Assembly (NCBI RefSeq): GCF_041346945.1
Contig: NZ_CP166850.1
Span: 4,526,001 to 4,590,000, forward strand
Length of the DNA: 64,000 bases
Direction of reading: 5' to 3'
Source: Amycolatopsis sp. cg9
Lineage (GTDB): Bacteria > Actinomycetota > Actinomycetes > Mycobacteriales > Pseudonocardiaceae
Shown: piece after piece, positions 55,344 through 63,328 of the stretch
Numbering within the stretch: position 1 is the first letter of the stretch
How the letters are laid out: each line of letters opens with the position of its first letter
Position numbers and translations under genes: made by a program
The notes under the pieces: generated by a model
Told to the model about the DNA's origin: nothing
Databases searched by the model: none
What the model saw: the letters and a program-made list of their open reading frames with translations, nothing else

Positions 55344-56621
55344 GTGAGCCCCATGAATCGCCGAAGCTTCCTGGTCGGTTCCGTTCTCTTCGCCGGTGGC
55401 GCCGCCCTCGCGGGCTGCACTTCGGACCCGCTGAACAAGAACGCGGGCGCCGCTTCCGGCGCGAAAGTGACGCTGCAGCAGTGGTACCACGCGTACGGCG
55501 AGTCCGGGACGCAGCAAGCGGTCCAGCGCTACGCGCAGGAGTTCACCAAGGTCAACCCGGACATCGCGATCAACGTCAGCTGGATCGCCGGCGACTACGA
55601 GACCAAGCTCAACTCCGCGATGCTCACCGCGCAGGCGCCCGACCTGTTCGAGCTGGGCGACTTCCGGTACCAGAACGTCAAGAACGGCCTGCTCGCGCCG
55701 CTCGACGACATCATCACGCCGGCCAAGGCCGACTTCAGCCCCGCCGCGCTGGACACCGTGACCGTCGACGGGAAGGTCTACGGCGTCAAGATGATCGACG
55801 ACGTCATGATGCTGTACTACCGCAAGAGCGCGCTGCAGGCCGCGGGCGTCCAGCCGCCGCAGACGTTCGCGGAGCTGCTCGAAGCGACGCGGAAGCTGAC
55901 CAACGGCAAGCAGAAGGGCCTGTACGTCGGCACCGACGGCGTCGGCGAAGCGGCGACGCTCCTGCTCTGGTCGTCCGGCGGGGACTTCTTCGACTCGAGC
56001 GGCAAGAAGGTCGCGTTCGCCTCGCCCGAAGCCGTCGCCGCGATCGCCGGGCTCAAGCAGCTGCACGACACCGGTGGCCTGCTCCAGGGCTACCCGACCG
56101 ACTGGTCCGACCCCGGCGCGTTCGCGAACGGCGCCACCGCGATGCAGTGGGGTGGCCTGTGGTCGCTGCCGGACATCAAGAAGGCCCTGGGGGACGACTT
56201 CGGCGTCGTCGCGTGGCCGAAGTTCGGGGACGCGGGCAAGCAGGTCGCGCGCGTCGGCGGCTGGTACCAGCTGGCCAACGCGAAGTCGTCGAACCTCGAG
56301 GCCGTCAAGAAGTTCATCGACTGGCTGTGGATCAAGAACGCCGACCTGCAGAAGGACTGGTGCGTCAAGTACGGCTTCCACATCCCGGCGCGCAAGCCGG
56401 TCGCCGCGCAGACCACCGAGTTCTCCAGCGGTGCCGCGAAGGACGCCGTGACGATCTCGCAGCAGAACGGCAAGTCCTACTCGGGGCTGTGGAACAAGGC
56501 GTCGGCGACGCTGTTCCTGCAGGCCGCGACGAAGATCGCGAACGGGCAGGCCGACCCGGCCGCCGAGCTCGGCGACGCGGCGAAGAAGGCTCAGGCCGAA
56601 GTCGACAAGCAGCTGGCATGA
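55344..56621 (+). CDS. CUT1 sugar ABC transporter, substrate-binding lipoprotein
   Basis: 425 residues from GTG 55344 (AAGGAG 5 nt upstream). A twin-Arg-like signal peptide, NRRSFLVGSVLFAGG, ends in lipobox LAGC, so export may be by Tat and the protein anchored by lipid. Extracellular solute-binding family 1: QQWYHAYGESGTQ, the PDLFELGDFRYQN strand, and GATAMQWGGLWSL. It presumably binds alpha-galactosides (melibiose, raffinose or oligogalactosides) given its neighbours. It overlaps the first permease (ATGA). Confidence 0.92.
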   Translation: MSPMNRRSFLVGSVLFAGGAALAGCTSDPLNKNAGAASGAKVTLQQWYHAYGESGTQQAVQRYAQEFTKVNPDIAINVSWIAGDYETKLNSAMLTAQAPDLFELGDFRYQNVKNGLLAPLDDIITPAKADFSPAALDTVTVDGKVYGVKMIDDVMMLYYRKSALQAAGVQPPQTFAELLEATRKLTNGKQKGLYVGTDGVGEAATLLLWSSGGDFFDSSGKKVAFASPEAVAAIAGLKQLHDTGGLLQGYPTDWSDPGAFANGATAMQWGGLWSLPDIKKALGDDFGVVAWPKFGDAGKQVARVGGWYQLANAKSSNLEAVKKFIDWLWIKNADLQKDWCVKYGFHIPARKPVAAQTTEFSSGAAKDAVTISQQNGKSYSGLWNKASATLFLQAATKIANGQADPAAELGDAAKKAQAEVDKQLA

Positions 56622-57571
56622 CCGCCGTGATGGAGGCTCCGGCCGTCGCGGTGGCGCCGAAGAAGCGCCGCCGCCGCCGGGACTGGCGCGCGATCGGGGC
56701 GTTCGCGGTGCTCACCGGGCCCGTGGTGGCCGGGCTGGGGCTGTTCAAGTACGTCGCGATCGGCTGGAGCTTCCTGCTCAGCTTCAACGACGCCCGCGGC
56801 ACGATCACCATCGGGAACTGGATCGGCTTCGACAACTACGCGTTCCTGCTCGGCGACGACGCCTTCCTCACGTCGTTGTCGACGATCGCGATCTTCACCG
56901 TGTTCATCGTGCCGATCACGTTCGTCGCGTCGCTCGGGCTGGCGGTGCTGATCAACAGCATCAAGCGCGGCAAGGCGTTCTTCCGGACGGTGTTCCTCGT
57001 CCCCGCGGCGGTGTCGTACGTCGTCGCGGCGCTGGTGTGGAAGATGGCGCTGTTCAACGGCTTGCCGTCGGGTGTCGCGAACGTCCTCGGCGGGCTGTTC
57101 GGCGCCGACCCGGTGCCGTGGCTGTCGGAGACGAGCCCGCCGGTGTACTGGGTCGCCGTCGTCACGCTGCGGCTGTGGCTGCAGGTCGGGCTGTACATGA
57201 TCCTGTTCCTGGCCGGGCTGCAGGCGATCTCGCCGTCGCTGTACGAAGCCGGCGAGCTGGACGGCACCAGCAAGTGGCAGGCCTTCCGCTTCATCACGCT
57301 GCCGCAGCTGCGGAACACGTCGGTGGCGGTGCTGCTGCTGATCCTCATAGCGGCGTTCCAGGCGTTCGACGAGTTCTACAACCTGTTCGGCACCGGGCTT
57401 TCCGGCACCGCGACCGCGCCGGTGAAGCCGCCCCTCGTTTACCTGTACGACTCCGCGCTCGGCGACCAGAACTACGGCGTCGGCTCGGCGGGCGCGTTTC
57501 TGCTCACCGTGCTCATCGTCGTGATCACCCTGCTGCAGGGCCGGTTCGTCGGCTTCGGGAAGAAGGACTGA
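56618..57571 (+). CDS. CUT1 sugar ABC transporter, permease (MalF class)
   Basis: 317 residues. A basic cytoplasmic N-terminus (KKRRRRRDW) and six hydrophobic spans. The EAA-loop EAGELDGTSKWQAFRFITLPQLR couples to an ATPase. The pattern matches MalF/LacF-class permeases. No ATPase gene lies in the cluster, so an MsiK-like shared ATPase elsewhere is expected, as in streptomycetes. It overlaps the next start (TGATG). Confidence 0.94.
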   Translation: MTAVMEAPAVAVAPKKRRRRRDWRAIGAFAVLTGPVVAGLGLFKYVAIGWSFLLSFNDARGTITIGNWIGFDNYAFLLGDDAFLTSLSTIAIFTVFIVPITFVASLGLAVLINSIKRGKAFFRTVFLVPAAVSYVVAALVWKMALFNGLPSGVANVLGGLFGADPVPWLSETSPPVYWVAVVTLRLWLQVGLYMILFLAGLQAISPSLYEAGELDGTSKWQAFRFITLPQLRNTSVAVLLLILIAAFQAFDEFYNLFGTGLSGTATAPVKPPLVYLYDSALGDQNYGVGSAGAFLLTVLIVVITLLQGRFVGFGKKD

Positions 57572-58404
57572 TGGCCGTCCTGCCGGTTTCCCGGAAAGCG
57601 CCGAAGTACGTCCTGGCTTCGGTGCTGTCGCTGATCTTCCTGCTGCCGTTCTACATCATGGTGCGCAACGCGCTGATGACGCGGCAGCAGGTCAGCTCGC
57701 CGGACTGGTCGTGGCTGCCGGACCCGCTGTCGTGGGTCAACTTCGGCGACCTGTTCGCCGACGCCTCGGTGCCGATGGCGCACTCGCTGTGGAACTCGTT
57801 CCTGGTCGCGATCGTCACGGCGCCGGTCGGCACGCTGTTCGGTTCGATGGCCGGGTACGCGCTGGCCCGGATCAACGTCCCCGGCCGGCGTGCGGTGTTC
57901 ACGTACGTGCTGGTCACGCTGATGATCCCGCAGTCGGTGACGTTCGTGCCGACGTTCGTCGTCGTCGGCTCGATGGGCGGGGTCGACACCGAGTGGGGGA
58001 TCATCGCGCCGAACCTGTTCAGCGCGTTCACGGTGATCCTCTTCCGCAACTTCTACCTGCGGTTCCCCGCCGAGATCGAGGAGGCGGGCCGGCTCGACGG
58101 GCTCGGCTACCTCGGCGTCTACCGGCGGCTGGTGCTGCCGAACTCGGGGAGCATGATCGCCTCGCTCGGGGCGCTGATGTTCATCGAAAGCTGGAACGCG
58201 TTCCTGTGGCCGCTGGTGATCGGGCAGGACCCGTCGTCGTGGACCGCCCAGATCGCGCTCTCGACGTTCCTGACCGCGCAGTCGGTCAACCTGCCGGCGC
58301 TGTTCGCCGGCGCGCTCGTCACCATCGCGCCGCTGGTCGCGATGTTCCTGGTCGCCCAGCGGTTCATCGTCAGCGGGATCGCCGCGAGCGGGCTCAAGGA
58401 GTAG
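57571..58404 (+). CDS. CUT1 sugar ABC transporter, permease (MalG class)
   Basis: 277 residues from ATG 57571. Six spans, with MalG marks SVLSLIFLLPFYIMVRNALMT, RIN-VPGRRAVF and the EAA loop EEAGRLDGLGYLGVYRRLVLPNSG. The partner permease is immediately upstream. The stop is 22 bp before the GH27 start, so the hydrolase is co-transcribed. Confidence 0.94.
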   Translation: MAVLPVSRKAPKYVLASVLSLIFLLPFYIMVRNALMTRQQVSSPDWSWLPDPLSWVNFGDLFADASVPMAHSLWNSFLVAIVTAPVGTLFGSMAGYALARINVPGRRAVFTYVLVTLMIPQSVTFVPTFVVVGSMGGVDTEWGIIAPNLFSAFTVILFRNFYLRFPAEIEEAGRLDGLGYLGVYRRLVLPNSGSMIASLGALMFIESWNAFLWPLVIGQDPSSWTAQIALSTFLTAQSVNLPALFAGALVTIAPLVAMFLVAQRFIVSGIAASGLKE

Positions 58405-58426
58405 GTCCCCTACCGAGGAGTGTTCA

Positions 58427-59734
58427 GTGAAGCGCCTCCTTTCCGTTTTCCTCGCTGTGCTCGGATTCCTTTCACTGGTCGTCTCGCCGGCCGACGCGCG
58501 GACGCCGTTCGTCCGGCCGTTCATGGGCTGGAGCAGCTGGAGCCTGGAGTCGTCGACCCGCGCGGGTTACGGCACTTCGTGGCTGAACGAGTCGCACGTC
58601 CGCGACGCGGCTTCGGCGATGGCTTCGAAGCTCAAGTCCGCGGGCTACACCTACGTCAACATCGACTCGGGCTGGAACGCTTCGCTTTCCTGGGTGTTCC
58701 ACACCGACGTCAACGGCATTCCCGACCCCGATCCGACGCGGTTCCCCTCCGGGATCCCCGCTTTGGCCTCCTACGTGCACGGGCTCGGGCTCAAACTCGG
58801 CCTGTACGCGGTGACCGGCCTCGAGAAGGAGGTCTACGACAAGAACGCGCCCATCCTCGGGACGTCGTGCCACGCGCAGGACATCGCGTACCGGCCGCTG
58901 ACGCCGTCGAACGGCTGGGGCGGCAACTGGAAGGTCGACTTCGCCAACCCGTGCGCGCAGAAGTACTACGACTCGATCGTGGCCCGCTTCGCGTCCTGGG
59001 GCGTCGACTTCGTCAAGGTCGACGGGACGACCGCGGACAACGTCGCCGACATCAAGGCCTGGTCGGCGGCGATCGACCACTCGCGGCGGCCGATGTGGCT
59101 GACGGCGAGCGCGTGGCCGGTGCCGCGGTCCATCGGTTCTTCCCTGGCCCCGTACGCGAACGGCGTGCGCGTCGACACCGACGTCGAGTGCTACTGCGAA
59201 ACGGTGTCCACCTGGGACAGCTCGGTGAAGGCGCGGTGGGCGGACCTGCCGGGCTGGCTGGGTGTCTTCGGGCCGCAGTACCGGCCGGACCTGGACTCGA
59301 TGCCGATCAGCAACAACACCGGCAGCGGTATCCAGGACGGGATCTCCGACGTCGAGCGGCAGAGCGTGATGACGTTCTGGTCGATGGCGTCCTCGCCGCT
59401 GTACGTCGGGGGAGACATCTGGTTCCTGGACGCCTCCGCCGTGTCGATCCTGACGAACCTTGAGGTCATCGCGGTCGACCACGCCGGTTCGTACCCGACC
59501 CGGGTCACCGGCGGTGAACTGCAGGTCTGGAAGAAGCGGGCGCCGGACGGCCGCTGGTACGCGGCGGTCTACAACCTGGGGTCCGCTCCGGCGGACATCA
59601 CGGTGGACCTGGGGGTTCCCGGCGCGCGGCCGGTGCGTGACCTCGTCGCGCGCACGGACCTCGGGCGGTTCCGCGGCTCGTGGACGGCTGCTTCGGTGCC
59701 CCCGCACGGCTCCCGGCTGGTCCGGATCGGCTGA
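58427..59734 (+). CDS. Secreted GH27-type alpha-galactosidase
   Basis: 435 residues from GTG 58427 (GAGGAG upstream). Sec signal peptide with a cleavage site near PADA (about residue 24). Family 27 barrel: FMGWSSWSLESSTRAGYG, YVNIDSGWN, nucleophile Asp in DFVKVDGT, and acid/base region GVRVDTDVECY. A small C-terminal beta domain follows (LQVWKKRAPDGRWYAAVYNLG). It would release galactosides outside the cell for the importer. Family assignment is good; exact linkage specificity unknown. A hairpin terminator follows. Confidence 0.88.
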   Translation: MKRLLSVFLAVLGFLSLVVSPADARTPFVRPFMGWSSWSLESSTRAGYGTSWLNESHVRDAASAMASKLKSAGYTYVNIDSGWNASLSWVFHTDVNGIPDPDPTRFPSGIPALASYVHGLGLKLGLYAVTGLEKEVYDKNAPILGTSCHAQDIAYRPLTPSNGWGGNWKVDFANPCAQKYYDSIVARFASWGVDFVKVDGTTADNVADIKAWSAAIDHSRRPMWLTASAWPVPRSIGSSLAPYANGVRVDTDVECYCETVSTWDSSVKARWADLPGWLGVFGPQYRPDLDSMPISNNTGSGIQDGISDVERQSVMTFWSMASSPLYVGGDIWFLDASAVSILTNLEVIAVDHAGSYPTRVTGGELQVWKKRAPDGRWYAAVYNLGSAPADITVDLGVPGARPVRDLVARTDLGRFRGSWTAASVPPHGSRLVRIG

Positions 59735-59744
59735 GTCTGCCCGG

Positions 59745-59789
59745 CGAAGGGGACTTTTCTCGCGCGAACGGCGGGAAAAGTCCCCTTCG
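59745..59789. terminator. Terminator hairpin, GAAGGGGACTTTTC palindrome
   Basis: 19-nt arms CGAAGGGGACTTTTCTCGC and its complement with one mismatch, loop 7 nt, beginning 10 bp after the GH27 stop. The core looks like one of the dispersed intergenic palindromes of this genome. Confidence 0.82.
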
Positions 59790-59850
59790 TCGTGCGTGCG
59801 TCATCCATTGGGTGGAAGACGTCTGGTCGGGGGCCTTCGCGCCGTGCTAT

Positions 59851-59865
59851 GTTCGGTTGCAGAAC
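59851..59865. promoter_or_regulatory. Candidate IclR/PcaR-type operator
   Basis: 15-bp palindromic box GTTCGGTTGCAGAAC, arms GTTC and GAAC, 36 bp before the first pca gene. It resembles the 15-bp GTTCG-type boxes bound by PcaR/PobR IclR-family regulators (recalled from family knowledge). The regulator gene is not in the window. Confidence 0.5.
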
Positions 59866-59900
59866 GAGTGTGCGTGATGCGAACAGATTCGGAGCGTGGG

Positions 59901-60710
59901 ATGGCAGAGCTGCTGTCGCTGGAGGAGGCCGTCGGCCGGCTGGTGCACGACGGCGACACCGTCGCGCTCGAGGGCTTCACGCACCTCATCCCCGTCGCGG
60001 CGGGGCACGAGATCATCCGGCAGCGCAAGCGTGACCTCACGCTGGTGCGCATGACCCCGGACATCGTCTACGACCAGCTGATCGGCGCGGGCTGCGCCCG
60101 CAAGCTGATCTTCTCGTGGGGCGGCAACCCCGGCGTGGGCTCGCTGCACCGCTTCCGAGACGCCGTCCAGCACGACTGGCCGGTGCCGCTGGAGATCGAG
60201 GAGCACAGCCACGCCGGCATGGCGAACCGCTACGTCGCCGGCGCGTCCGGCCTCCCGTTCGCGGTGCTGCGCGGCTACACCGGCACCGACCTCCCGGCGC
60301 AGACCGACACGATCAAGCCGATCACGTGCCCGTTCACCGGCGAACAGCTGACCGCGGTCCCGGCGCTGAACCCGGACGTCACGATCGTCCACGCCCAGCG
60401 CGCCGACCGCGCCGGCAACGTCCAGATGTGGGGCATCACGGGCGTCCAGAAGGAAGCGGTCCTGGCAGCGAAGCGCTCGATCGTGACGGTCGAGGAGATC
60501 GTCGCCGAACTGGAGCCCCGCCCCGGCGCGATGGTCCTCCCGACGTGGGCGGTCACCGCGGTGGCCGAGGTCCCGGGCGGCGCGAAGCCGTCCTACGCGG
60601 CGGGCTACTACGAGCGTGACAACGCGGCGTACCAGGCGTGGGACGCGGTGGGCCGCGATCGCGAGGAGTTCACGAGGTGGCTGAACGAGCTGACCGGAGT
60701 GACGGCGTGA
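59901..60710 (+). CDS. pcaI: 3-oxoadipate CoA-transferase subunit A
   Basis: 269 residues from ATG 59901 (GGAG 6 nt upstream; ATG 59877 in frame is an alternative). CoA-transferase family I subunit A: DGDTVALEGFTHLIPVAAGHEIIRQ, IFSWGGNPGVGSLHRFRD, HAGMANRYVAGASGLPF. With PcaJ it transfers CoA from succinyl-CoA to 3-oxoadipate in the beta-ketoadipate pathway. The stop overlaps an inserted open frame (GTGA 60707-60710) rather than pcaJ itself. Confidence 0.92.
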   Translation: MAELLSLEEAVGRLVHDGDTVALEGFTHLIPVAAGHEIIRQRKRDLTLVRMTPDIVYDQLIGAGCARKLIFSWGGNPGVGSLHRFRDAVQHDWPVPLEIEEHSHAGMANRYVAGASGLPFAVLRGYTGTDLPAQTDTIKPITCPFTGEQLTAVPALNPDVTIVHAQRADRAGNVQMWGITGVQKEAVLAAKRSIVTVEEIVAELEPRPGAMVLPTWAVTAVAEVPGGAKPSYAAGYYERDNAAYQAWDAVGRDREEFTRWLNELTGVTA

Positions 60711-61141
60711 CCACCGGCCTCTCGCTTCCCCGTTCCCTGCCGCCCCGGCGCCCGAGCCACCTCCGGCCCGCCGGTCCCGCCCACCCAAGCCACTGCCGAC
60801 TCGCCGGTCCCGCCCACCCGAGCCCGCCTCGGCCCGCCGTTCGCGCCTGCTCGGCTGACTCGAGCCGTGCCGCTACCACCTCCGGGCCTGCGGGTAGCGC
60901 CTGCCCGGCTCACCCGGGTCGTGTCGTGACCGCGTCCCAGTGCGCCGTTCGTGCCTGCGTGGCTCGCGCGAGCCACGCCGCCACTGCCTCCGGGCCCGCG
61001 GGTAGCCCCTGCCCGGCCCACCCAGGCCGTGTCGTGACCGCCTCCCGGCCCGCCGGCAGCACCCGCCCGGCCCACCCGAGCGCACCCGCCGCCCCGCCCC
61101 GTCCCCTCACCCGAACCCGCCCTGCGGAGGTCCGAGCATGA
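60707..61141 (+). CDS. Repetitive open frame inserted between pcaI and pcaJ
   Basis: 144 codons from GTG 60707 (overlapping the pcaI stop) to TGA 61139-61141 (overlapping the pcaJ start ATG 61138). Much of it is an 18-residue/54-bp degenerate tandem repeat with alternating units such as ASGPAGSPCPAHPGRVVT and ASQCAVRACVARASHAAT. GC3 is lower than in neighbouring genes, with many NNT codons, so it is not an ordinary gene. The overlap chain suggests it is translated so as not to break coupling of pcaI and pcaJ. No family; possibly junk held in frame. Confidence 0.4.
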   Translation: MTTGLSLPRSLPPRRPSHLRPAGPAHPSHCRLAGPAHPSPPRPAVRACSADSSRAATTSGPAGSACPAHPGRVVTASQCAVRACVARASHAATASGPAGSPCPAHPGRVVTASRPAGSTRPAHPSAPAAPPRPLTRTRPAEVRA

Positions 61142-61896
61142 GCACCGACTACACCGCGGACGAGATGATGAGCGTCGCGGCGGCCCGCGCGCTCGCCGGC
61201 GGCATGTCCTGCTTCGTCGGCATCGGCCTCCCGAGCAAGGCGGCCAACCTCGCCCGCCGCACGCACGCCCCAGACCTCAACCTGATCTACGAATCGGGCT
61301 GCCTCGGCGCGAAGCCGTCCCGCCTGCCCCTCTCGATCGGCGACGGCGAGCTGGCCGACACCGCCGATGCCGTGGTGAGCGTCCCCGAGGTCTTCAACTA
61401 CTGGCTCCAGCCGGGCCGCATCGACGTCGGCTTCCTCGGCGCCGCCCAGCTCGACAAGTTCGGCAACATCAACACCACGCTCATCGGCTCCGACTACCAC
61501 GACCCGAAGGTCCGCCTCCCGGGCGCGGGCGGCGCCCCGGAGATCGCGGCCTCCTGCGGCGAGGTGTTCATCGTCCTGCGCCAGAACCCCCGCGCGTTCG
61601 TGGAGAAGGTCGACTTCGTCACCTCGTTCGGCCACGGAACGGGCAAGGGCGACCGCGAGCGCCTGGGCCTCCCCGGCCAGGGCCCGACCCTGGTGGTCAC
61701 CGACCTGGGCCTGCTGCGCCCCGACCCCGAGACCGCCGAGCTCACCCTCACCGAACTCCACCCCGGCGTCGAGCTCGATCAGGCCGTCGCGGCGACCGGG
61801 TGGAAACTGAAGGTCGCGGAGGACCTGAAGACCACCCCCGCCCCGACCGAGCAGGAGCTGCAGGTGCTCCGAGACCTGGAGAAGGCGAGCGCATGA
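61138..61896 (+). CDS. pcaJ: 3-oxoadipate CoA-transferase subunit B
   Basis: 252 residues. CoA-transferase subunit B: active-site Glu in IYESGCLGAK, GMSCFVGIGLPSKAANLARR, VFNYWLQPGRIDVGFLGAAQLDKFGNINTT (split here for length) and FVEKVDFVTSFGHG. Partner of pcaI, though separated from it by a 427-bp repetitive frame. Its stop overlaps a 33-codon inserted frame (ATGA at 61893-61896). The last 18 bases GAAGGCGAGCGCATGACC recur twice downstream. Confidence 0.92.
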   Translation: MSTDYTADEMMSVAAARALAGGMSCFVGIGLPSKAANLARRTHAPDLNLIYESGCLGAKPSRLPLSIGDGELADTADAVVSVPEVFNYWLQPGRIDVGFLGAAQLDKFGNINTTLIGSDYHDPKVRLPGAGGAPEIAASCGEVFIVLRQNPRAFVEKVDFVTSFGHGTGKGDRERLGLPGQGPTLVVTDLGLLRPDPETAELTLTELHPGVELDQAVAATGWKLKVAEDLKTTPAPTEQELQVLRDLEKASA

Positions 61897-61994
61897 CCAC
61901 CCCGGCCCCGCCGCCCCGCCGGAGCGCCGCACCCGTGGCAGGCTCGACCCGCGCGACGATCCTCGTGTCCCCGAGCGGGAAGGCGAGCGCATGA
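61893..61994 (+). CDS. Mini-frame 1 between pcaJ and pcaF
   Basis: 33 codons. ATGA overlap with the pcaJ stop at its start and with mini-frame 2 at its end. It ends ...RSAAPVAGSTRATILV-SPSGKASA, nearly the same as mini-frame 2. No known family. Probably a duplication product whose translation keeps the ribosome moving to pcaF; a real peptide function is unproven. Confidence 0.35.
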   Translation: MTTPAPPPRRSAAPVAGSTRATILVSPSGKASA

Positions 61995-62139
61995 CCACGC
62001 CGGTCCTGGCGCACCAGGAGACCCCGTCCGCGGCTTGTCCGTTCTACCCGGCGTTGCCCCGCCGGAGCGCCGCACCCGTGGCAGGCTCGACCCGCGCGAC
62101 GATCCTCGTGTCCCCGAGCCGGAAGGCGAGCGCATGACC
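61914..62139. repeat. 83-bp direct repeat at the pcaJ/pcaF junction
   Basis: 61914-61996 and 62057-62139 are identical except one base, offset 143 bp. Each copy ends in GAAGGCGAGCGCATGACC, which is also the end of pcaJ (61881-61898), so this 18-bp stop/start junction occurs three times. Confidence 0.85.
61991..62137 (+). CDS. Mini-frame 2 between pcaJ and pcaF
   Basis: 48 codons from ATG 61991, overlapping mini-frame 1 (ATGA) and ending at TGA 62135-62137 that overlaps the pcaF start ATG 62134. Its N-terminal half (TTPVLAHQETPSAACPFYP) differs from mini-frame 1 but the last 26 residues match with one change (G to R). Same interpretation as mini-frame 1. Confidence 0.35.
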   Translation: MTTPVLAHQETPSAACPFYPALPRRSAAPVAGSTRATILVSPSRKASA

Positions 62140-63315
62140 GACGTCTACATCCTCGACGCGATCCGAACCCCGTTCGGCCGCTACGGCGGAGCGCTGGCCG
62201 GCGTCCGCCCGGACGACCTGGCCGCCGGGGTCCTCAAGGCCCTCCAGGCCCGCAACGACCTCGATCCGTCCACAGTGGACGAAGTCACCCTCGGCGACGC
62301 GAACGGCGCGGGCGAGGACAACCGCAACGTCGCCCGCATGGCCGCGCTCCTCGCCGGCTGGCCGACGACCGTCCCGGGCAGCACGGTCAACCGCCTCTGC
62401 GGCTCCGGCCTCGACGCGGCGATGCAGGCCAGCCGCGCGATCCAGGTCGGCGACGCCTCCCTCGTCGTCGCCGGCGGCGTCGAGTCGATGACCCGCTCGC
62501 CGCTGGTCATGCCGAAGCCCGAGAAGGCGTTCCCCGCCGGCAACCAGACCCTCTACAACACCGCGCTCGGGTGGCGGATGGTCAACCCGGCGATGCCGTC
62601 GCAGTGGACCATCTCCCTCGGCGAGTCCACCGAGCAGCTCGCCGAGCGCTACGGCATCGGCCGCGACGAGCAGGACGCCTTCGCCGCGCGCAGCCACGTC
62701 AACGCGGCCAAGGCCTGGGACGAAGGCTTCTACGACGACCTGGTCGTCCCGGTCGAAGGCGCCGACCTGACCCGGGACGAAGGCATCCGCCCGGACTCCA
62801 GCCCCGAGAAGCTCGCCAAGCTGAAGCCCGTCTTCCGCAAGGAGAACGGCACGGTCACGGCGGGCAACGCCTCCCCGCTCAACGACGGCGCCTCGGCCCT
62901 CCTGCTCGGCGACGAAGCCGCCGCCGGCCGGCTGAACCGAGCCCCGCTCGCCCGCATCGCCGGCCGGGGCGCGGCCGGTGTCGACCCGGACGTCTTCGGC
63001 ATCGGCCCGGTCCGCGCGGCCGAGATCGCCCTCGAGCGCGCCGGCATCGGCTGGGACGACCTGGCCGCGGTCGAGCTCAACGAGGCCTTCGCCGCCCAGT
63101 CGCTGGCCTGCCTGCGCGACTGGAAGGACCTCGACCCGGAGATCGTCAACACCCACGGCGGCGCGATCGCCATCGGTCACCCGCTCGGCGCGTCGGGCGG
63201 CCGGATCCTCGGCACCCTGGCCCACGACCTGCACCGCCGCGGCGGGGGCTGGGGCCTGGCCGCCATCTGCATCGGCGTCGGCCAGGGCCTGGCCGTCGTC
63301 CTCGAAGGCCGGTAG
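62134..63315 (+). CDS. pcaF: 3-oxoadipyl-CoA/acetyl-CoA thiolase
   Basis: 393 residues. Thiolase family: nucleophile Cys in VNRLCGSGLDAAMQ, GGVESMTRSP, NEAFAAQSLACL, base His in GGAIAIGHPLGASGGR and second Cys in AAICIGVGQG. In this operon it should cleave 3-oxoadipyl-CoA to succinyl-CoA and acetyl-CoA, the last step of the pathway. ATG 62134 is the third copy of the repeated ATGA start site. pcaH follows after 13 bp. Confidence 0.93.
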   Translation: MTDVYILDAIRTPFGRYGGALAGVRPDDLAAGVLKALQARNDLDPSTVDEVTLGDANGAGEDNRNVARMAALLAGWPTTVPGSTVNRLCGSGLDAAMQASRAIQVGDASLVVAGGVESMTRSPLVMPKPEKAFPAGNQTLYNTALGWRMVNPAMPSQWTISLGESTEQLAERYGIGRDEQDAFAARSHVNAAKAWDEGFYDDLVVPVEGADLTRDEGIRPDSSPEKLAKLKPVFRKENGTVTAGNASPLNDGASALLLGDEAAAGRLNRAPLARIAGRGAAGVDPDVFGIGPVRAAEIALERAGIGWDDLAAVELNEAFAAQSLACLRDWKDLDPEIVNTHGGAIAIGHPLGASGGRILGTLAHDLHRRGGGWGLAAICIGVGQGLAVVLEGR

Positions 63316-63328
63316 AAGGAGAAGAGAC

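Noticed and set aside
54120..56381. Long minus-strand frame opposite the ROK and binding-protein genes
   Set aside because: Arg/Gln/His-rich shadow of two well-supported plus-strand genes; no motifs.
60711..61137. CRISPR array or riboswitch in the pcaI/pcaJ gap
   Set aside because: Units are contiguous and degenerate with no unique spacers; there is no leader and no cas gene. The structure is a tandem repeat in frame.
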